The notes beneath the pieces are model-generated. The model saw only the letters and a list, made by a program, of their open reading frames with translations. It searched no databases and was not told the origin of the DNA. The position numbers and the translations under genes are program-made. DNA of 64,000 nucleotides from Neodontobutis hainanensis (taxonomy: Eukaryota > Chordata > Actinopteri > Gobiiformes > Odontobutidae): positions 3,303,501-3,367,500 of the forward strand of contig JALDNG010000022.1 of the NCBI GenBank assembly GCA_024349245.1, read 5' to 3'. This document shows positions 13,401 through 23,932 of the stretch, one piece after another; positions within the stretch are counted from its first letter, which is position 1, and each line of letters opens with the position of its first letter.

Positions 13401-15530
13401 GCACTGCATAAGGAAATAAATCATCATGTCCATTCCCTTGGCTGTGCTGTCGATGAGGCATGTCTAGAGAGGCTGAATTGTAAAACTGTAAGCGCTCAGA
13501 GGTCAATGTCAATCACTGCTTGACTTCCCGGCTGACAGCTGAACAGAGAACATTTCGCCTTGTTAAGCGGAACTTCACACGGTGTCCCTAGTCCAGCAGA
13601 GGGGCCAAAGGTCACTGCCGAGACTAGACAGGAGAGCTCCATTCGTCAACAGACATATTAACACAGCACCGAGGAATAGCACTGACGCTTGTCCATCTGC
13701 AACTTTTACAGAGAAAATGAATAAATAATACGTCAAACTGACACTTTCACACTGACATTAAAAATATCTGTGTGGTTAAAGCCTTGCGAAAGGTTTTCAG
13801 CGTCCAGGAATGTTAAACCCATCTTACTGAAGCACACATTCAGTCCAGACTCTTATTATCCCAGGCATAAGTATGATATGACATCATCTTGGCAACATTT
13901 TTAGAGAAGCAGGTATGAAAGAAAAACACTTCCCCTCATGCAGAGATCAAATGAGCCCATGAGGGGAAACTGAAAATGGCTTTTCCTGCTCTGGCCCAAG
14001 CTGCGAGCATTACAGAGAGACAACGTCATGAGTCAGCGGTGGGTCACCTGTTATGACCTCATACCACAACACTCTTTTATAAAGCAAGGGCTGCTCGCTA
14101 CATTATTTACTGCAGATATTAGTCAAAGAACACATCTTTCCCTTTACCTGTGCCAAACTGTAGATGATGTAGAAGGCTAAATTTGTTGCTGTTAAAAGTC
14201 ATCATCTTGCTTTGTCTTGATAGGCCTTCAACATATAAAAAAAAGAAAATAATAATAATAATAAAAAAAAACACATACAAGACTATAAATTACCTAATTT
14301 GAGATTTGAAAACATCTGTCTTCAATCTGTCCAATGATAAAGCTTATGTTTTACTGTATTATTCCAAAGTCATTAAACGGTTGAGAGTGCAGAACGGAAC
14401 CATGTCTTATGACGCCAAACCTTTTAAACCCTTTGGAATTTTGACATTGGCTTGGTCCAGTTAAAATCATTTCCTCTAGTACTGTGTGGGTACCATCTGC
14501 GTCTTCAGTGGTCAATATTAGCTCATACGGGTGTTTAAATTTAAACAAGGATCATATATTTGGAGAACAAATTCCACCGCTGCTCGATGGAATGTTGCTG
14601 TTGGAGACAGTGTTGCGGAGATTTCTTTGTAGAGAAAACCCAGCAGTCTCTCATCTTCTAGAAATTTCCTGTGCGGTTTTGTGTAGCCTGTTTGAAATGA
14701 AAGAAGCTGAGGCTGCTCTCTAACTGCCTTTTTAATTCAGCTCCGAGTCAAGTTCTGAGCTGCCCCAGTTTGCGCAGCAGGCAGTTAGGATAATGACATG
14801 GGGGAGCATCGCACAAAACGCCTAAAATAACATGTTGAGCACGCCACAATTGGAGATGGATTTTGTCTGTCTGACTCGCAGTGCGTTGGAACTCACTCGT
14901 CAGCCACCAGCAGCATGTTGGGTGTTGTATAGACCTCCCACAGACAGCCATATTTATCTATGATCTCTTTAACGACAAGGAACATAAAAGCACCGTACAC
15001 TCCTTACACACATTCTCATTTGCCTCATGCCAACAGCTAACCTCAGCTTCGTCAGCCAGAAATGACCTCAGCCTGAAAGAAATGCACAAATTAGATCCAA
15101 TACAGTTATAACACACAACGCATAATTATACTCAAAAATGATGCATAAAGCACTGGATTGGAGCAGTATGAGGTCTTGAGAAAAGCAGGCATTCAGCACC
15201 ATAAGACTCACGGACCGAGACAAATTGGCCCTGACCACAGAAGGCCGCGCCCTGCCTCCCCAAACACCAGGAATGCCACTTCTACTTTGCTCATGCCCAG
15301 CTCGTTATTGTGAATGAACAGAGAAGGTGAGCCAGTGCGTCACCTGCTCCAACTGGCACTCACTTCAAAAGACCTGCTGGTGGGAAAATGGACACCAAAG
15401 CAGAAAACATGCTTTTGAATTCAATCTTTGGGAAATGAAAAGATGAATGCAGCGCAGGAATGTGCAGACATCATCTAAGCTGGGATGAAAACAGCAGTGG
15501 TGGAATGTAACAGGTAAAAGTACTGAGGTA
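4489..15530. other. Long non-coding, AT-rich stretch with minor repeats
   Basis: No gene is recognised on either strand. Small items are an (AT)n run at about 8495-8512, AAAT-type low-complexity at about 13286-13312, and an AAT run near 14249-14262. A short block at about 13150-13190 with the wording gtacccggaggaaaccc is a phrase that recurs in many fish genomes; its family is not identified here. One minus-strand open frame near 10949-11194 follows an acceptor-like tract, but I cannot assign it. Probably palld intron. Confidence 0.5.
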
Positions 15531-15599
15531 CAATTTTCATTAGCTTTACTTAAGTAGAAAAGGTTGAAGCAAAGACATCTGGAATTTGTTTTTCAAGTC

Positions 15600-15642
15600 G
15601 AAGACGTTTCATCCCTTGTCCAAGGGCCTTGGTCAATTCTGA
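15600..15642 (-). ncRNA. Degenerate hammerhead-ribozyme-like motif of the Penelope-like element
   Basis: Read on the minus strand, a TTGACCAAGG segment is followed by the hairpin ccctt-ggac-aaggg (15613-15626 plus strand) and then ATGAAACGTCTTC. Penelope-like elements are known to carry minimal hammerhead ribozymes with the core CUGANGA, stem II, GAAA. Here the GAAAC-GTC side and a stem-II hairpin are present, but the CUGANGA box is altered to UUGACCA. It is probably an inactive relic; the assignment is inference. Confidence 0.4.
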
Positions 15643-16232
15643 TACAAGAGCTGAGCCTTATCTATAGAGGGAGTGGTTTGACCTGAAACTAACTCTGATT
15701 GGACCAGGCTGTTCTGGTCTCATAGTTGTTACTTTGAAAGGGCAGTGTGTCTCCCAATGTGAGAGTCGTTAGTGTCACTGTTCCATTCAGGTGGTGTTGT
15801 CTTTTTAGAGTGAAACTTTTGATTTAGGTTTCAGAACACAGTTGCAAATGTTGCTTAGCAGGTGATAAAGAAGCCCTCTATTCAGTGAGGGCTTCTCCAT
15901 TTTCACACTCCTCTCAAACCATCTGACCTCTGTGGACATTGCTGTCCTCAAAGTTATGTCCTTTCTCTTTGAGGTGGAGGTGGACTGCAGGTTCAGGTCC
16001 TCCAGGATTGGTTCTTCTGTGCTGATACATCCTCTTGTGAAGCTGTTGTTTAGTTTCACCAACATATTAGTCACTGCACTCTTCACTGAACGGTATAAAC
16101 TACATTATTCAGTTTGTGCGAGGATCTTGTCTTTAGGATGGACCAGTTTTTGCAGAGTGTTCCCTGGTTTAAAGTGGCCTGGAATGTTGTGTTTGTAGAA
16201 AATCCTTTTATGTTTTTCAGATAAACAAGACA

Positions 16233-16237
16233 CATAA
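16233..16237. repeat. 5-bp target-site duplication, left side of chromovirus array
   Basis: The pentamer cataa abuts the TG end of the left LTR and is repeated at 26717-26721 right after the CA end of the third LTR. No duplication flanks the middle LTR. The array therefore corresponds to one integration site. Confidence 0.9.
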
Positions 16238-16674
16238 TGTAATGTGGGACTGAGGACTCAAATGCGCACAAGACAGTGAAGGTAAGTGATTCTTTATTTA
16301 AGTACAGATAGTGACAGGAAGCTGGATAGGAGATCTGAGACTGTAGTCCGTGCGGAGGAACTGCGCTGATGGCTGAGGTGAAGTCGTGAACTGGAACCAA
16401 GCCGAGGAGCTGGACCGAGAGTTGGATCGAGCCGTAGAGCTGCACCGAAGCCTGAAGCCGAGCCGGTGATTGGAGACCAAGCCGAGACGCTGGGCTGAGC
16501 GTTGGAGTGAGCCGTAGAGCTGCGCCAAAGCCTGGAGCCGAGCCGGTGACTGGAGACAAGCCGAGGAACTGGGCTGCAAGCTGGAGTCCAAACCTGAGGG
16601 CTGGAGCGAGGGCTGGAGCGAGGGCTGGAATAAGAGCTGTAATAAACGCTGGAAACATTCATACAAAGTCTGCT

Positions 16675-16686
16675 GAACGATCTGGC
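16675..16686 (-). other. Predicted 5' end of element RNA (self-primer), LTR1
   Basis: The minus strand reads GCCAGATCGTTC, starting about 31 bp after the first T of the TATTTAAA box. It is exactly complementary to the site next to the 5' LTR at 21152-21163 and 26078-26089. In Tf1-type elements the transcript's own 5' end folds onto the primer-binding site and is cleaved to prime reverse transcription. Confidence 0.75.
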
Positions 16687-16709
16687 AGGGAAGAGGTGGA
16701 AAGGAGCGG

Positions 16710-16717
16710 TTTAAATA
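16710..16717 (-). promoter_or_regulatory. LTR1 TATA box
   Basis: TATTTAAA on the minus strand lies about 30 bp before the predicted start of R. The same box occurs in LTR2 (near 21636-21643) and LTR3 (near 26598-26605). Confidence 0.7.
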
Positions 16718-16828
16718 CCTCACTGATGGTAATAGATTGCAGGTGCTTGGGACAGGTGGCAGTGATGAGATGAAGGAAGGAGAAGGAAAGTGGAGCGGAT
16801 CCCTGAGGGAGACGGAGTGGATCTGACA

Positions 16829-16841
16829 GAACCCCCCCCTC
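16829..16841 (-). other. Polypurine tract, copy A
   Basis: Minus strand GAGGGGGGGGTTC is directly adjacent to the LTR1 border. This is the expected plus-strand-DNA primer position for copy A. Confidence 0.75.
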
Positions 16842-18923
16842 AAGGAACGGCACCGGACGTTCCAACTGACTGTCCGGGCTGTGAAGCATGGAAGTCCCTA
16901 ATTAACTGTGGATCCAGAATGTGGCGGGCAGGAACCCAGAGCGTTCTTCTGGACCATACCCTCCCAGTCCACCAGGTACTGAATGCCTCGACCACGGCGT
17001 CTAGATCTAAGGAGCCTTTGCACAGAATATGCTGGAGCACCTCCGACGAGCTGGGCGGGAGGCGGGGGCCTGGTGGCGGGAACCAGAGGACTCTCCTGAA
17101 GGGGCTTGATCCTGGAAACATGAAATGTTGGGTGAATTCGCATAGACCGGGGAAGCTTCAACCTTACCGCCACTGGGTTGATGATCTTCACTATAGTGAA
17201 GGGACCAATGAATCGTGGAGCCAATTTCTTAGACTCCACTTTGAGAGGAATGTCTCTGGTGGATAGCCAGACCCGATCCCCCACCTTGTACTGGGGACTC
17301 TGCTTGCGGTGGCGATTGGCTGCTGCCGAATACTGGGTGGAAGCTCGTAGGAGTGCCGCACGAGCCCTGTTCCATGTCCCTCTGCAACGGCGGATGAGGG
17401 CTTGGACGGATGGAACGTTAGCTTCCCTTTCCTGGGCAGGGAATAGTGGTGGTTGGAACCCGTGAGCGCACTGGAAAGGGGACATTCCAGTAGCCGAACT
17501 CGTCAAGGAGTTGTGAGCATACTCCACCCACAACAGCTGAGAGGACCAGGAGGATGGAGTTTGTCCAGCCATGCACCTCAAGGCCGACTCCATCTCCTGG
17601 TTCAACCTTTCCGTCTGGCCATTGGACTGCGGGTGGAATCCAGAGGACAAGCTGACAGTAGCGCCTAAAAGAGAACAAAACTCCCGCCAAACTGTGGGCG
17701 TAAACTGGGGTCCCGGTCCGACACAATGTCCATTGGTAGTCCATGGATCCGGAAGACATTCTGGAGAACAAGCTCTGCCGTTTCCCTTGCTGAAGGCAAC
17801 TTAGGCAGAGCTATGAGGTGAGCCATCTTGAAAAACGGTCAATGATGGAAAGGATCACCGTGTTGCCATTTGACTCTGGTAGACCGTAACGAAATCCAGA
17901 GACATGTGAGACCAAGGTCTTCTGGGAACCGGAAGTGGCGAAGAAGCCCAGATGGAGCATGATGAGATGGCTTCTGCTGGCTACAGACCGGACATGCCGT
18001 GACAAATGCCCGAACATCCTCTTCCTCCTTAGGCCACCAGAACCGCCGTTGGAGAAAGAGAGTGTCCGCCGGATCCCGGGATGGCAAGCGAGTTGAGACG
18101 AGTGAACCCACTGAAGAACCTCTGACCGCAACCCCGCAGGAACAAATAGTCTCCCCTCTGGACAGGAACTGGGAACCGTGATGGTGTTCAAGGCTGCTTT
18201 GACGCGCTCTTCAATGGGCCAGGTGACGGCTGCTACCAGCTGGGATGGAGATAAGATGGAGGTCACCTCAGAAGATGTCTCCTCCTTCTGGAATTGCCGA
18301 GAAAGTGCGTCAGGTTTCTGATTCCGGGACCCTGGTCGGAATGACAAAACAAAATTAAATCGAGTAAAGAACAACGACCAACGTGCTTGACGCGATGTCA
18401 AGCGTTTGGCTGACCGGATATACTCCAAATTCTTGTGGTCAGTCCACACAAGAAAAGGTTGTTTGGCTCCCTCCAGCCAGTGCCGCCACTCCTCCAAGGC
18501 TAGCTTAACCGCCAGCAACTCCCTATTACCTACGTCGTAGTTTTGTTCAGCGGGAGACAGGCGACGAGAAAAATAGGCACACGGGTGTAATTTCTGGTCT
18601 GAAGGAGAACGTTGGGACAGAACTGCGCCTATTCCCATGTCGGAAGCATCCACCTCTACGACAAACTGACTATCAGAGTTTGGGATGATAAGCACTGGAG
18701 CTGAAGAAAAACGAAGCTTCAAGTCACGGAATGCTGACTCGGCTTCACTGGACCAGAGGAACGGAACCTTAGATGAGGTAAGTGCTGTTAGAGGAGCCGC
18801 CAAGGTACTATAGCCACGGATGAAACGTCTATAGAAGTTGGCAAATCCCAGAAAGCGCTGCAGTTGCTTTCGACTGCACGGAGATGGCCAATCCAATACT
18901 GCCGACACCTTGGAAGGGTCCAT
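16840..18923 (-). pseudogene. Copy A RNase H, integrase and chromodomain region of pol, frameshifted
   Basis: The minus-strand reading begins with the RT connection and RNase H block (MDPSKVSAVLDWPSP, then VVEVDASDMGIGAVLSQ, WTDHKNLEYI, PDALSRQ). The integrase follows: an HPGIRRTL zinc-finger remnant, a D-containing strand disrupted by indels near 17880, and GFHPQSNGQTERLNQE with the final catalytic Glu. The C-terminus carries a chromodomain (YLVDWEGM) ending at the stop at 16840. The reading is broken into at least three frames, mostly by one-base gains or losses relative to copy B (for example near 16960, 17060 and 17830). The chromodomain probably targets integration to marked chromatin. 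Confidence 0.85.
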
Positions 18924-19007
18924 CTGAATTTTTCCCTGGGCAACAATGTAACCCAGGAAAGAGACACTGGGTACGTGAAACTCGCATTTCTCAGCCTTGA
19001 CAAAAAG

Positions 19008-20217
19008 CTAATTCTCCAGCAGGCGTTGAAGAACTGACTGGACATGATGTACGTGTTCCTTGTGATTCTTGGAAAAGATGAGGATATCATCCAGGTAGAC
19101 AAACACGAACCGGTCGAGCATGTCCCGTAAAACATCATTAACCAGGTTCTGGAAAACGGCGGGAGCATTAGTCAGTCCAAAAGGCATCACCAGATATTCA
19201 TAATGGCCTGACGAGGTGTTAAATGCTGTCTTCCATTCGTCCCCCTCTCGGATGCGAACCAGTTGGTATGCGTTGCGAAGATCCAATTTGGAAAACACTG
19301 TTGCCCCCTCCAGGAGTTCAAAAGCGGAGGTCAACAGAGGAAGCGGATACCTGTTCTTTACGGTGATCTCGTTAAGTCCACGGTAATCAATGCAAGGTCG
19401 GAGAGTCTTGTCTTTCTTCCCCACAAAGAAAAACCCTGCCCCCGCTGGTGATGAAGACGGCCTGATTATTCCAGCTGCCAACGCATCTTTAATGTAAAGG
19501 TCCATGGCCTCTCTTTCAGGAGCGGATAAGGAATATAATCGGCCTCTAGGAGGTGAGGTGCCAGGAAGCAAGTCAATAGCACAGTCATATGGCCGATGCG
19601 GAGGTAAGGCTGTGGCTTTGGCCTTATTAAAGACCTCCTTATAATCCTGGTACTCCTGGGAGCGTTGGCGGCAGAGAGGATACAGGTGTACCAGGTAGCG
19701 GGTTGGGTACTCCCGCTGACTGAAGACAAACAGAGTGACAAGAATGACTCCACCCCAGTATTGCCCCAGTGTCCCAATCAATGTGAGGATTATGGCGTCG
19801 CAACCAGGGATAACCCAATATCAATGGAATCTCTGAAGAATGAATTAGGAAAAATTCAAGGCTCTCCTGATGGTTCCCAGAGATCAGTAGGACCACGGGA
19901 CTGGTCCGGTGGGTCACGGTGCCCAGGAGGTGTCCATCCAGAGCCCGTGCAGGAACTGGTTTGGGTAGGGGAACTCGTGACAACCCCAACTGAAGAGCCA
20001 AAGTCTCGTCCATAAAACTGCCGTCTGCCCCAGAGTCAATGAATGTAGTTAATGTTTGTGGCCCCCCAGGAAGCAGCAGCTGGACATGGACAAGTGGGCG
20101 ATTGATGGAGGAGACTCCCTCTGTAAGACTCAACAGTACTCCTCCATCTACTGCTGAGCCTGTCCTTTTAACGGGCAGACCAATGCCACATGTCCCGAAC
20201 CCCCACAATACATACAA
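19008..20217 (-). pseudogene. Copy A protease and reverse transcriptase region of pol
   Basis: The protease block contains the DSGADGSFMD active-site motif near 20020-20040. A frame change at about 19640-19690 leads into RT. RT shows YDCAIDLLPG, KKDKTLRPCIDYRGLN, FSKLDLRNAYQLVRI, GHYEYLVMPFGLTNAP and the catalytic YLDDILIFS near 19075-19105. An in-frame TAG at 19008-19010 ends the frame just before the LFVKAEKCEF segment. Both the frame change and the stop are also present in copy B. The three-frame translations of this stretch are the same in the two copies. Confidence 0.88.
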
Positions 20218-21147
20218 AGGTGACTCCTTTGCCTCCGTAGCTTCTCCTCAGGAGTGAGATGAGAGCGGCCAATTTGCATGGGTTCACTGGAATCTGTGGT
20301 GGCACTGGAATCTGTTGTAGATACAGAGAACTGTGGCTGGGCATCTAGAGGAAGGCAACGAGGACTCCGGGTAGCCCGCTCCTCCGACGAGCTCGAACTC
20401 GCTGATCAACTCGGATTGATATACGGATTAAATCATCCAGGTCTACTGGAAGCTCCCGAGTGGCGAGCTCATCTTTCATGTGCTCAGCCAACCCGAGAAG
20501 GAATGCCTGGTGTTGTGCAGGAGCGTTAAATCCACTCTGCCGAGCAAGCGTTGAAACTCAATGGAATAATCCGCCACTGAACGGGTCCCTGTTTTAGTTG
20601 AAAAGGCCCCTAGCCGCGCGTATCCCGATCCTCGCGTCAAACACCTTACGGAGTTCAGTTGATAAGGACTGGAAACTAGAGCAGGCCGGGTATCTCTCTC
20701 CCACTCTGCTGTTCCCCAGAGACGTGCGCGCCCCGTCAGGTGATTAATGACAAAGGCCACCTTGGCTCTCTCTGTGGCGAATGTGTGGGGTTGCAGAGCA
20801 AACAGGATTGAGCAGTTTACCAAAAAAGGATTACAACCACCTGCCTCTCCGGAGTACCGTTCTGGAGTCCCGACCCGAGGCTCCTGGACCGGGATCGGTT
20901 GAACCACCGGGGAAACAGGATCTGAAGGTGGAACGGAGACCAGACTCTCTGTGGTCTTTGGAATATTGGCTAGCTGAGAAGTCAGGAGATGGATCTGATT
21001 AGACATGGCCTGGAAGGCGTCTTCCTGTTGAGACACAATCCGCTGGAACCCGGCGGAAATAGTGTTCATTTGGGCTGCATGATTTTGAAGAGTTTGTTCA
21101 ATAATGGTGAATCGATTAATTACTTTCTCTGCTTTGGCTGAGTCCAT
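20148..21147 (-). pseudogene. Copy A gag, frameshifted
   Basis: The start ATG (minus strand, first base 21147) lies only 16 nt from the LTR border, giving MDSAKAEKVINRFTIIEQTL. The N-terminal half is predicted helical. The capsid-like middle is readable to about 20720 and then drifts through several frames because of one-base indels. The C-terminus would carry the CCHC knuckle (CMYCGGSGHVALVC) near 20185, as in copy B. Pol overlaps the end of gag in the -1 frame. Gag would form the particle that packages element RNA. Confidence 0.8.
20166..20172 (-). promoter_or_regulatory. Candidate -1 frameshift heptamer in gag/pol overlap, copy A
   Basis: The minus strand reads G TTA AAA in the gag frame, close to the gag stop, where the pol frame (offset -1) is open. 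GTTAAA-type heptamers are known slippery sites and sushi-family elements are known for -1 gag-pol frameshifting. Whether this heptamer is the site used is inference. Confidence 0.35.
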
Positions 21148-21151
21148 CTTG

Positions 21152-21163
21152 GCCAGATCGTTC
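21152..21163 (-). other. Primer-binding site, copy A (self-priming type)
   Basis: Minus strand GAACGATCTGGC starts at the first base after the 5' LTR (LTR2). It does not begin with the TGG typical of tRNA-primed elements. It is a 12/12 complement of the predicted transcript 5' end in LTR1 and LTR3. Confidence 0.75.
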
Positions 21164-21754
21164 TGTAATGTGGGACTGAGGACTGAAATGCGCACAAGAC
21201 AGTGAAGGTAAGTGATTCTTTATTTAAGTACAGATAGTGACAGGAAGCTGGATAGGAGATCTGAGACTGTAGTCCGTGCGGAGGAACTGCGCTGATGGCT
21301 GAGGTGAAGTCGTGAACTGGAACCAAGCCGGAAAGCTGGGCTGAGAGTTGGATCGAGCCGTAGAGCTGCACCGAAGCCTGAAGCCGAGCCGGTGATTGGA
21401 GACCAAGCCGAGACGCTGGGCTGAGCGTTGGAGTGAGCCGTAGAGCTGCGCCAAAGCCTGGAGCCGAGCCGGTGACTGGAGACAAGCCGAGGAACTGGGC
21501 TGCAAGCTGGAGTCCAAACCTGAGGGCTGGAGCGAGGGCTGGAGCGAGGGCTGGAATAAGAGCTGTAACAACGCTGGAAACATTCATACAAAGTCTGCTG
21601 AAGCGATCTGGCAGGGAAGAGGTGGAAAGGAGCGGTTTAAATACCTCACTGATGGTAATAGATTGCAGGTGCTTGGGACAGGTGGCAGTGATGAGATGAA
21701 GGAAGGAGAAGGAAAGTGGAGCGGATCCCTGAGGGAGACGGAGTGGATCTGACA
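21164..21754 (-). repeat. LTR2 (shared middle LTR), 591 bp
   Basis: It serves as the 5' LTR of copy A and the 3' LTR of copy B. The ends are TGTAATG...CTGACA. Substitution-type variants follow LTR3 (ccggaaagctgggctg; gactgaaatg), while the 12-bp unit number (two) follows LTR1. A base is inserted in the self-primer segment at 21600-21612 (aagcgatctggc instead of aacgatctggc), which breaks the perfect complement. It has no flanking target duplication. Confidence 0.92.
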
Positions 21755-21767
21755 GAACCCCCCCCTC
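21755..21767 (-). other. Polypurine tract, copy B
   Basis: GAGGGGGGGGTTC on the minus strand abuts LTR2 and is identical to the copy A tract. Confidence 0.75.
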
Positions 21768-23848
21768 AAGGAACGGCACCGGACGTTCCAACTGACTGTC
21801 CGGGCTGTGAAGCATGGAAGTCCCTAATTAACTGTGGATCCAGAATGTGGCGGGCAGGAACCCAAGAACGTTCTTCTGGACCATACCCCTCCCAGTCCAC
21901 CAGGTACTGAATGCCTCGACCACGGCGTCTAGATCTAAGGAGCCTTTGCACAGAATATGCTGGAGCACCTCCGACGAGCTGGGCGGAGGCGGGGCCTGGT
22001 GGCGGGAACCAGAGGACTCTCCTGAAGGGGCTTGATCCTGGAAACATGAAATGTTGGGTGAATTCGCATAGACCGGGAAGCTTCAACCTTACCGCCACTG
22101 GGTTGATGATCTTCACTATAGTGAAGGGACCAATGAATCGTGGAGCCAATTTCTTAGACTCCACTTTGAGAGGAATGTCTCTGGTGGATAGCCAGACCCG
22201 ATCCCCACCTTGTACTGGGGACTCTGCTTGCGGTGGCGATTGGCTGCTGCCGAATACTGGGTGGAAGCTTCGTAGGAGTGCCGCCTGAGCCCTGTTCCAT
22301 GTCCCTCTGCAACGGCGGATGAGGGCTTGGACGGATGGAGCGTTAGCTTCCCTTTCCTGGGCAGGGAATAGTGGTGGTTGGAACCCGTAGACGCACTGGA
22401 AAGGGGACATTCCAGTAGCCGAACTCGTCAAGGAGTTGTGAGCATACTCCACCCACAACAGCTGAGAGGACCAGGAGGATGGAGTTTGTCCAGCCATGCA
22501 CCTCAAGGCCGACTCCATCTCCTGGTTCAACCTTTCCGTCTGGCCATTGGACTGCGGGTGGAATCCAGAGGACAAGCTGACAGTAGCGCCTAAAAGAGAA
22601 CAAAACTCCCGCCAAACTGTGGACGTAAACTGGGGTCCCCGGTCCGACACAATGTCCATTGGTAGTCCATGGATCCGGAAGACATTCTGGAGAACAAGCT
22701 CTGCCGTTTCCCTTGCTGAAGGCAACTTAGGCAGAGCTATGAGGTGAGCCATCTTCGAAAAACGGTCAATGATGGAAAGGATCACCGTGTTGCCATTTGA
22801 CTCTGGTAGACCGGTAACGAAATCCAGAGACATGTGAGACCAAGGTCTTCTGGGAACCGGAAGTGGCGAAGAAGCCCAGATGGAGCATGATGAGATGGCT
22901 TCTGCTGGCTACAGACCGGACATGCCGTGACAAATGCCCGAACATCCTCTTCCTCCTTAGGCCACCAGAACCGCCGTTGGAGAAAGAGAGTGTCCGCCGG
23001 ATCCCGGGATGGCAAGCGAGTTGAGGCAGTGAACCCACTGAAGAACCTCTGACCGCAACCCCGCAGGAACAAATAGTCTCCCCTCTGGACAGGAACTGGG
23101 AACCGTGATGGTGTTCAAGGCTGCTTTGGCGCTCTTCAATGGGCCAGGTGGCGGCTGCTACCAGCTGGGATGGAGATAAGATGGAGGTCACCTCAGAAGA
23201 TGTCTCCTCCTTCTGGAATTGCCGAGAAAGTGCGTCAGGTTTCTGATTCCGGGACCCTGGTCGGAATGACAAAACAAAATTAAATCGAGTAAAGAACAAC
23301 GACCAACGTGCTTGACGCGATGTCAAGCGTTTGGCTGACCGGATATACTCCAAATTCTTGTGGTCAGTCCACACAAGAAAAGGTTGTTTGGCTCCCTCCA
23401 GCCAGTGCCGCCACTCCTCCAAGGCTAGCTTAACCGCCAGCAACTCCCTATTACCTACGTCGTAGTTTTGTTCAGCGGGAGACAGGCGACGAGAAAAATA
23501 GGCACACGGGTGTAATTTCTGGTCTGAAGGAGAAGCGTTGGGACAGAACTGCGCCTATTCCCATGTCGGAAGCATCCACCTCTCGACAAACTGACTATCA
23601 GAGTTTGGGATGATAAGCACTGGAGCTGAAGAAAAACGAAGCTTCAAGTCACGGAATGCTGACTCGGCTTCACTGGACCAGAGGAACGGAACCTTAGATG
23701 AGGTAAGTGCTGTTAGAGGAGCCGCCAAGGTACTATAGCCACGGATGAAACGTCTATAGAAGTTGGCAAATCCCAGAAAGCGCTGCAGTTGCTTTCGACT
23801 GCACGGAGATGGCCAATCCAATACTGCCGACACCTTGGAAGGGTCCAT
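21766..23848 (-). pseudogene. Copy B RNase H, integrase and chromodomain region of pol
   Basis: The integrase core is better preserved than in copy A. One frame (21766-22833) runs from SLDFVTGLPES (first Asp), through IVSDRGPQFTSTVWREF (second Asp) and GFHPQSNGQTERLNQEME (Glu), to the chromodomain (QYLVDWEGYGPEERSWVPA) and the stop at 21766. The RNase H part upstream is in two other frames (22766-23443 and 23555-23848), split by one-base differences near 23535 and 23585. Expected activities are RNA-strand removal, integration, and chromatin tethering. Confidence 0.87.
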
Positions 23849-23932
23849 CTGAATTTTTCCCTGGGCAACAATGTAACCCAGGAAAGAGACACTGGGTACG
23901 TGAAACTCGCATTTCTCAGCCTTGACAAAAAG

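Larger units (their letters stand above)
15540..16237 (-). mobile_element. Penelope-like element, 3' portion with GIY-YIG nuclease
   Basis: On the minus strand, starting at the array border, the reading gives the linker between RT and nuclease (SEKHKRIFYKHNIPGHFKPG, then a VHPKDK block). After a frame change comes LNNVVYTVQ. A GIY-YIG-type block follows near 16005-16065, with YVGETKQQLHKRMYQH preceded by a TAA stop. Further down are RWFER and KPSLNRG, the usual C-terminal motifs of fish Penelope-like elements. Stops and frame changes show it is decayed. It continues at 26717 on the other side of the chromovirus array. The outer end near 15540 is approximate. Confidence 0.85.
16238..16828 (-). 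repeat. LTR1 (3' LTR of copy A), 591 bp
   Basis: It begins TGTAATG and ends CTGACA on the plus strand (TG...CA ends). Element-sense signals are TATTTAAA (plus 16710-16717), the predicted transcript start near 16686, and an AATAAA at plus 16293-16298. It contains two copies of a 12-bp unit ggctggagcgag. Compared with LTR2 and LTR3 it has private changes, including a block near 16400-16420 and gactcaaatg instead of gactgaaatg. Confidence 0.92.

Noticed and set aside
16294..16843. Several overlapping minus-strand open frames with SSPRSSPR, LQPSLQPS and ALAPALAP-type repeats (also at 21220-21815 and 26046-26719)
   Set aside because: They are produced by the 12-bp tandem repeat inside the LTR read in three frames, and lie in the untranslated R region.
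19665..20015. Plus-strand open frames across the chromovirus (also 20039-20257, 24590-24940 and others)
   Set aside because: Antisense shadows of pol and gag. Their repetition in both copies reflects the duplication only.
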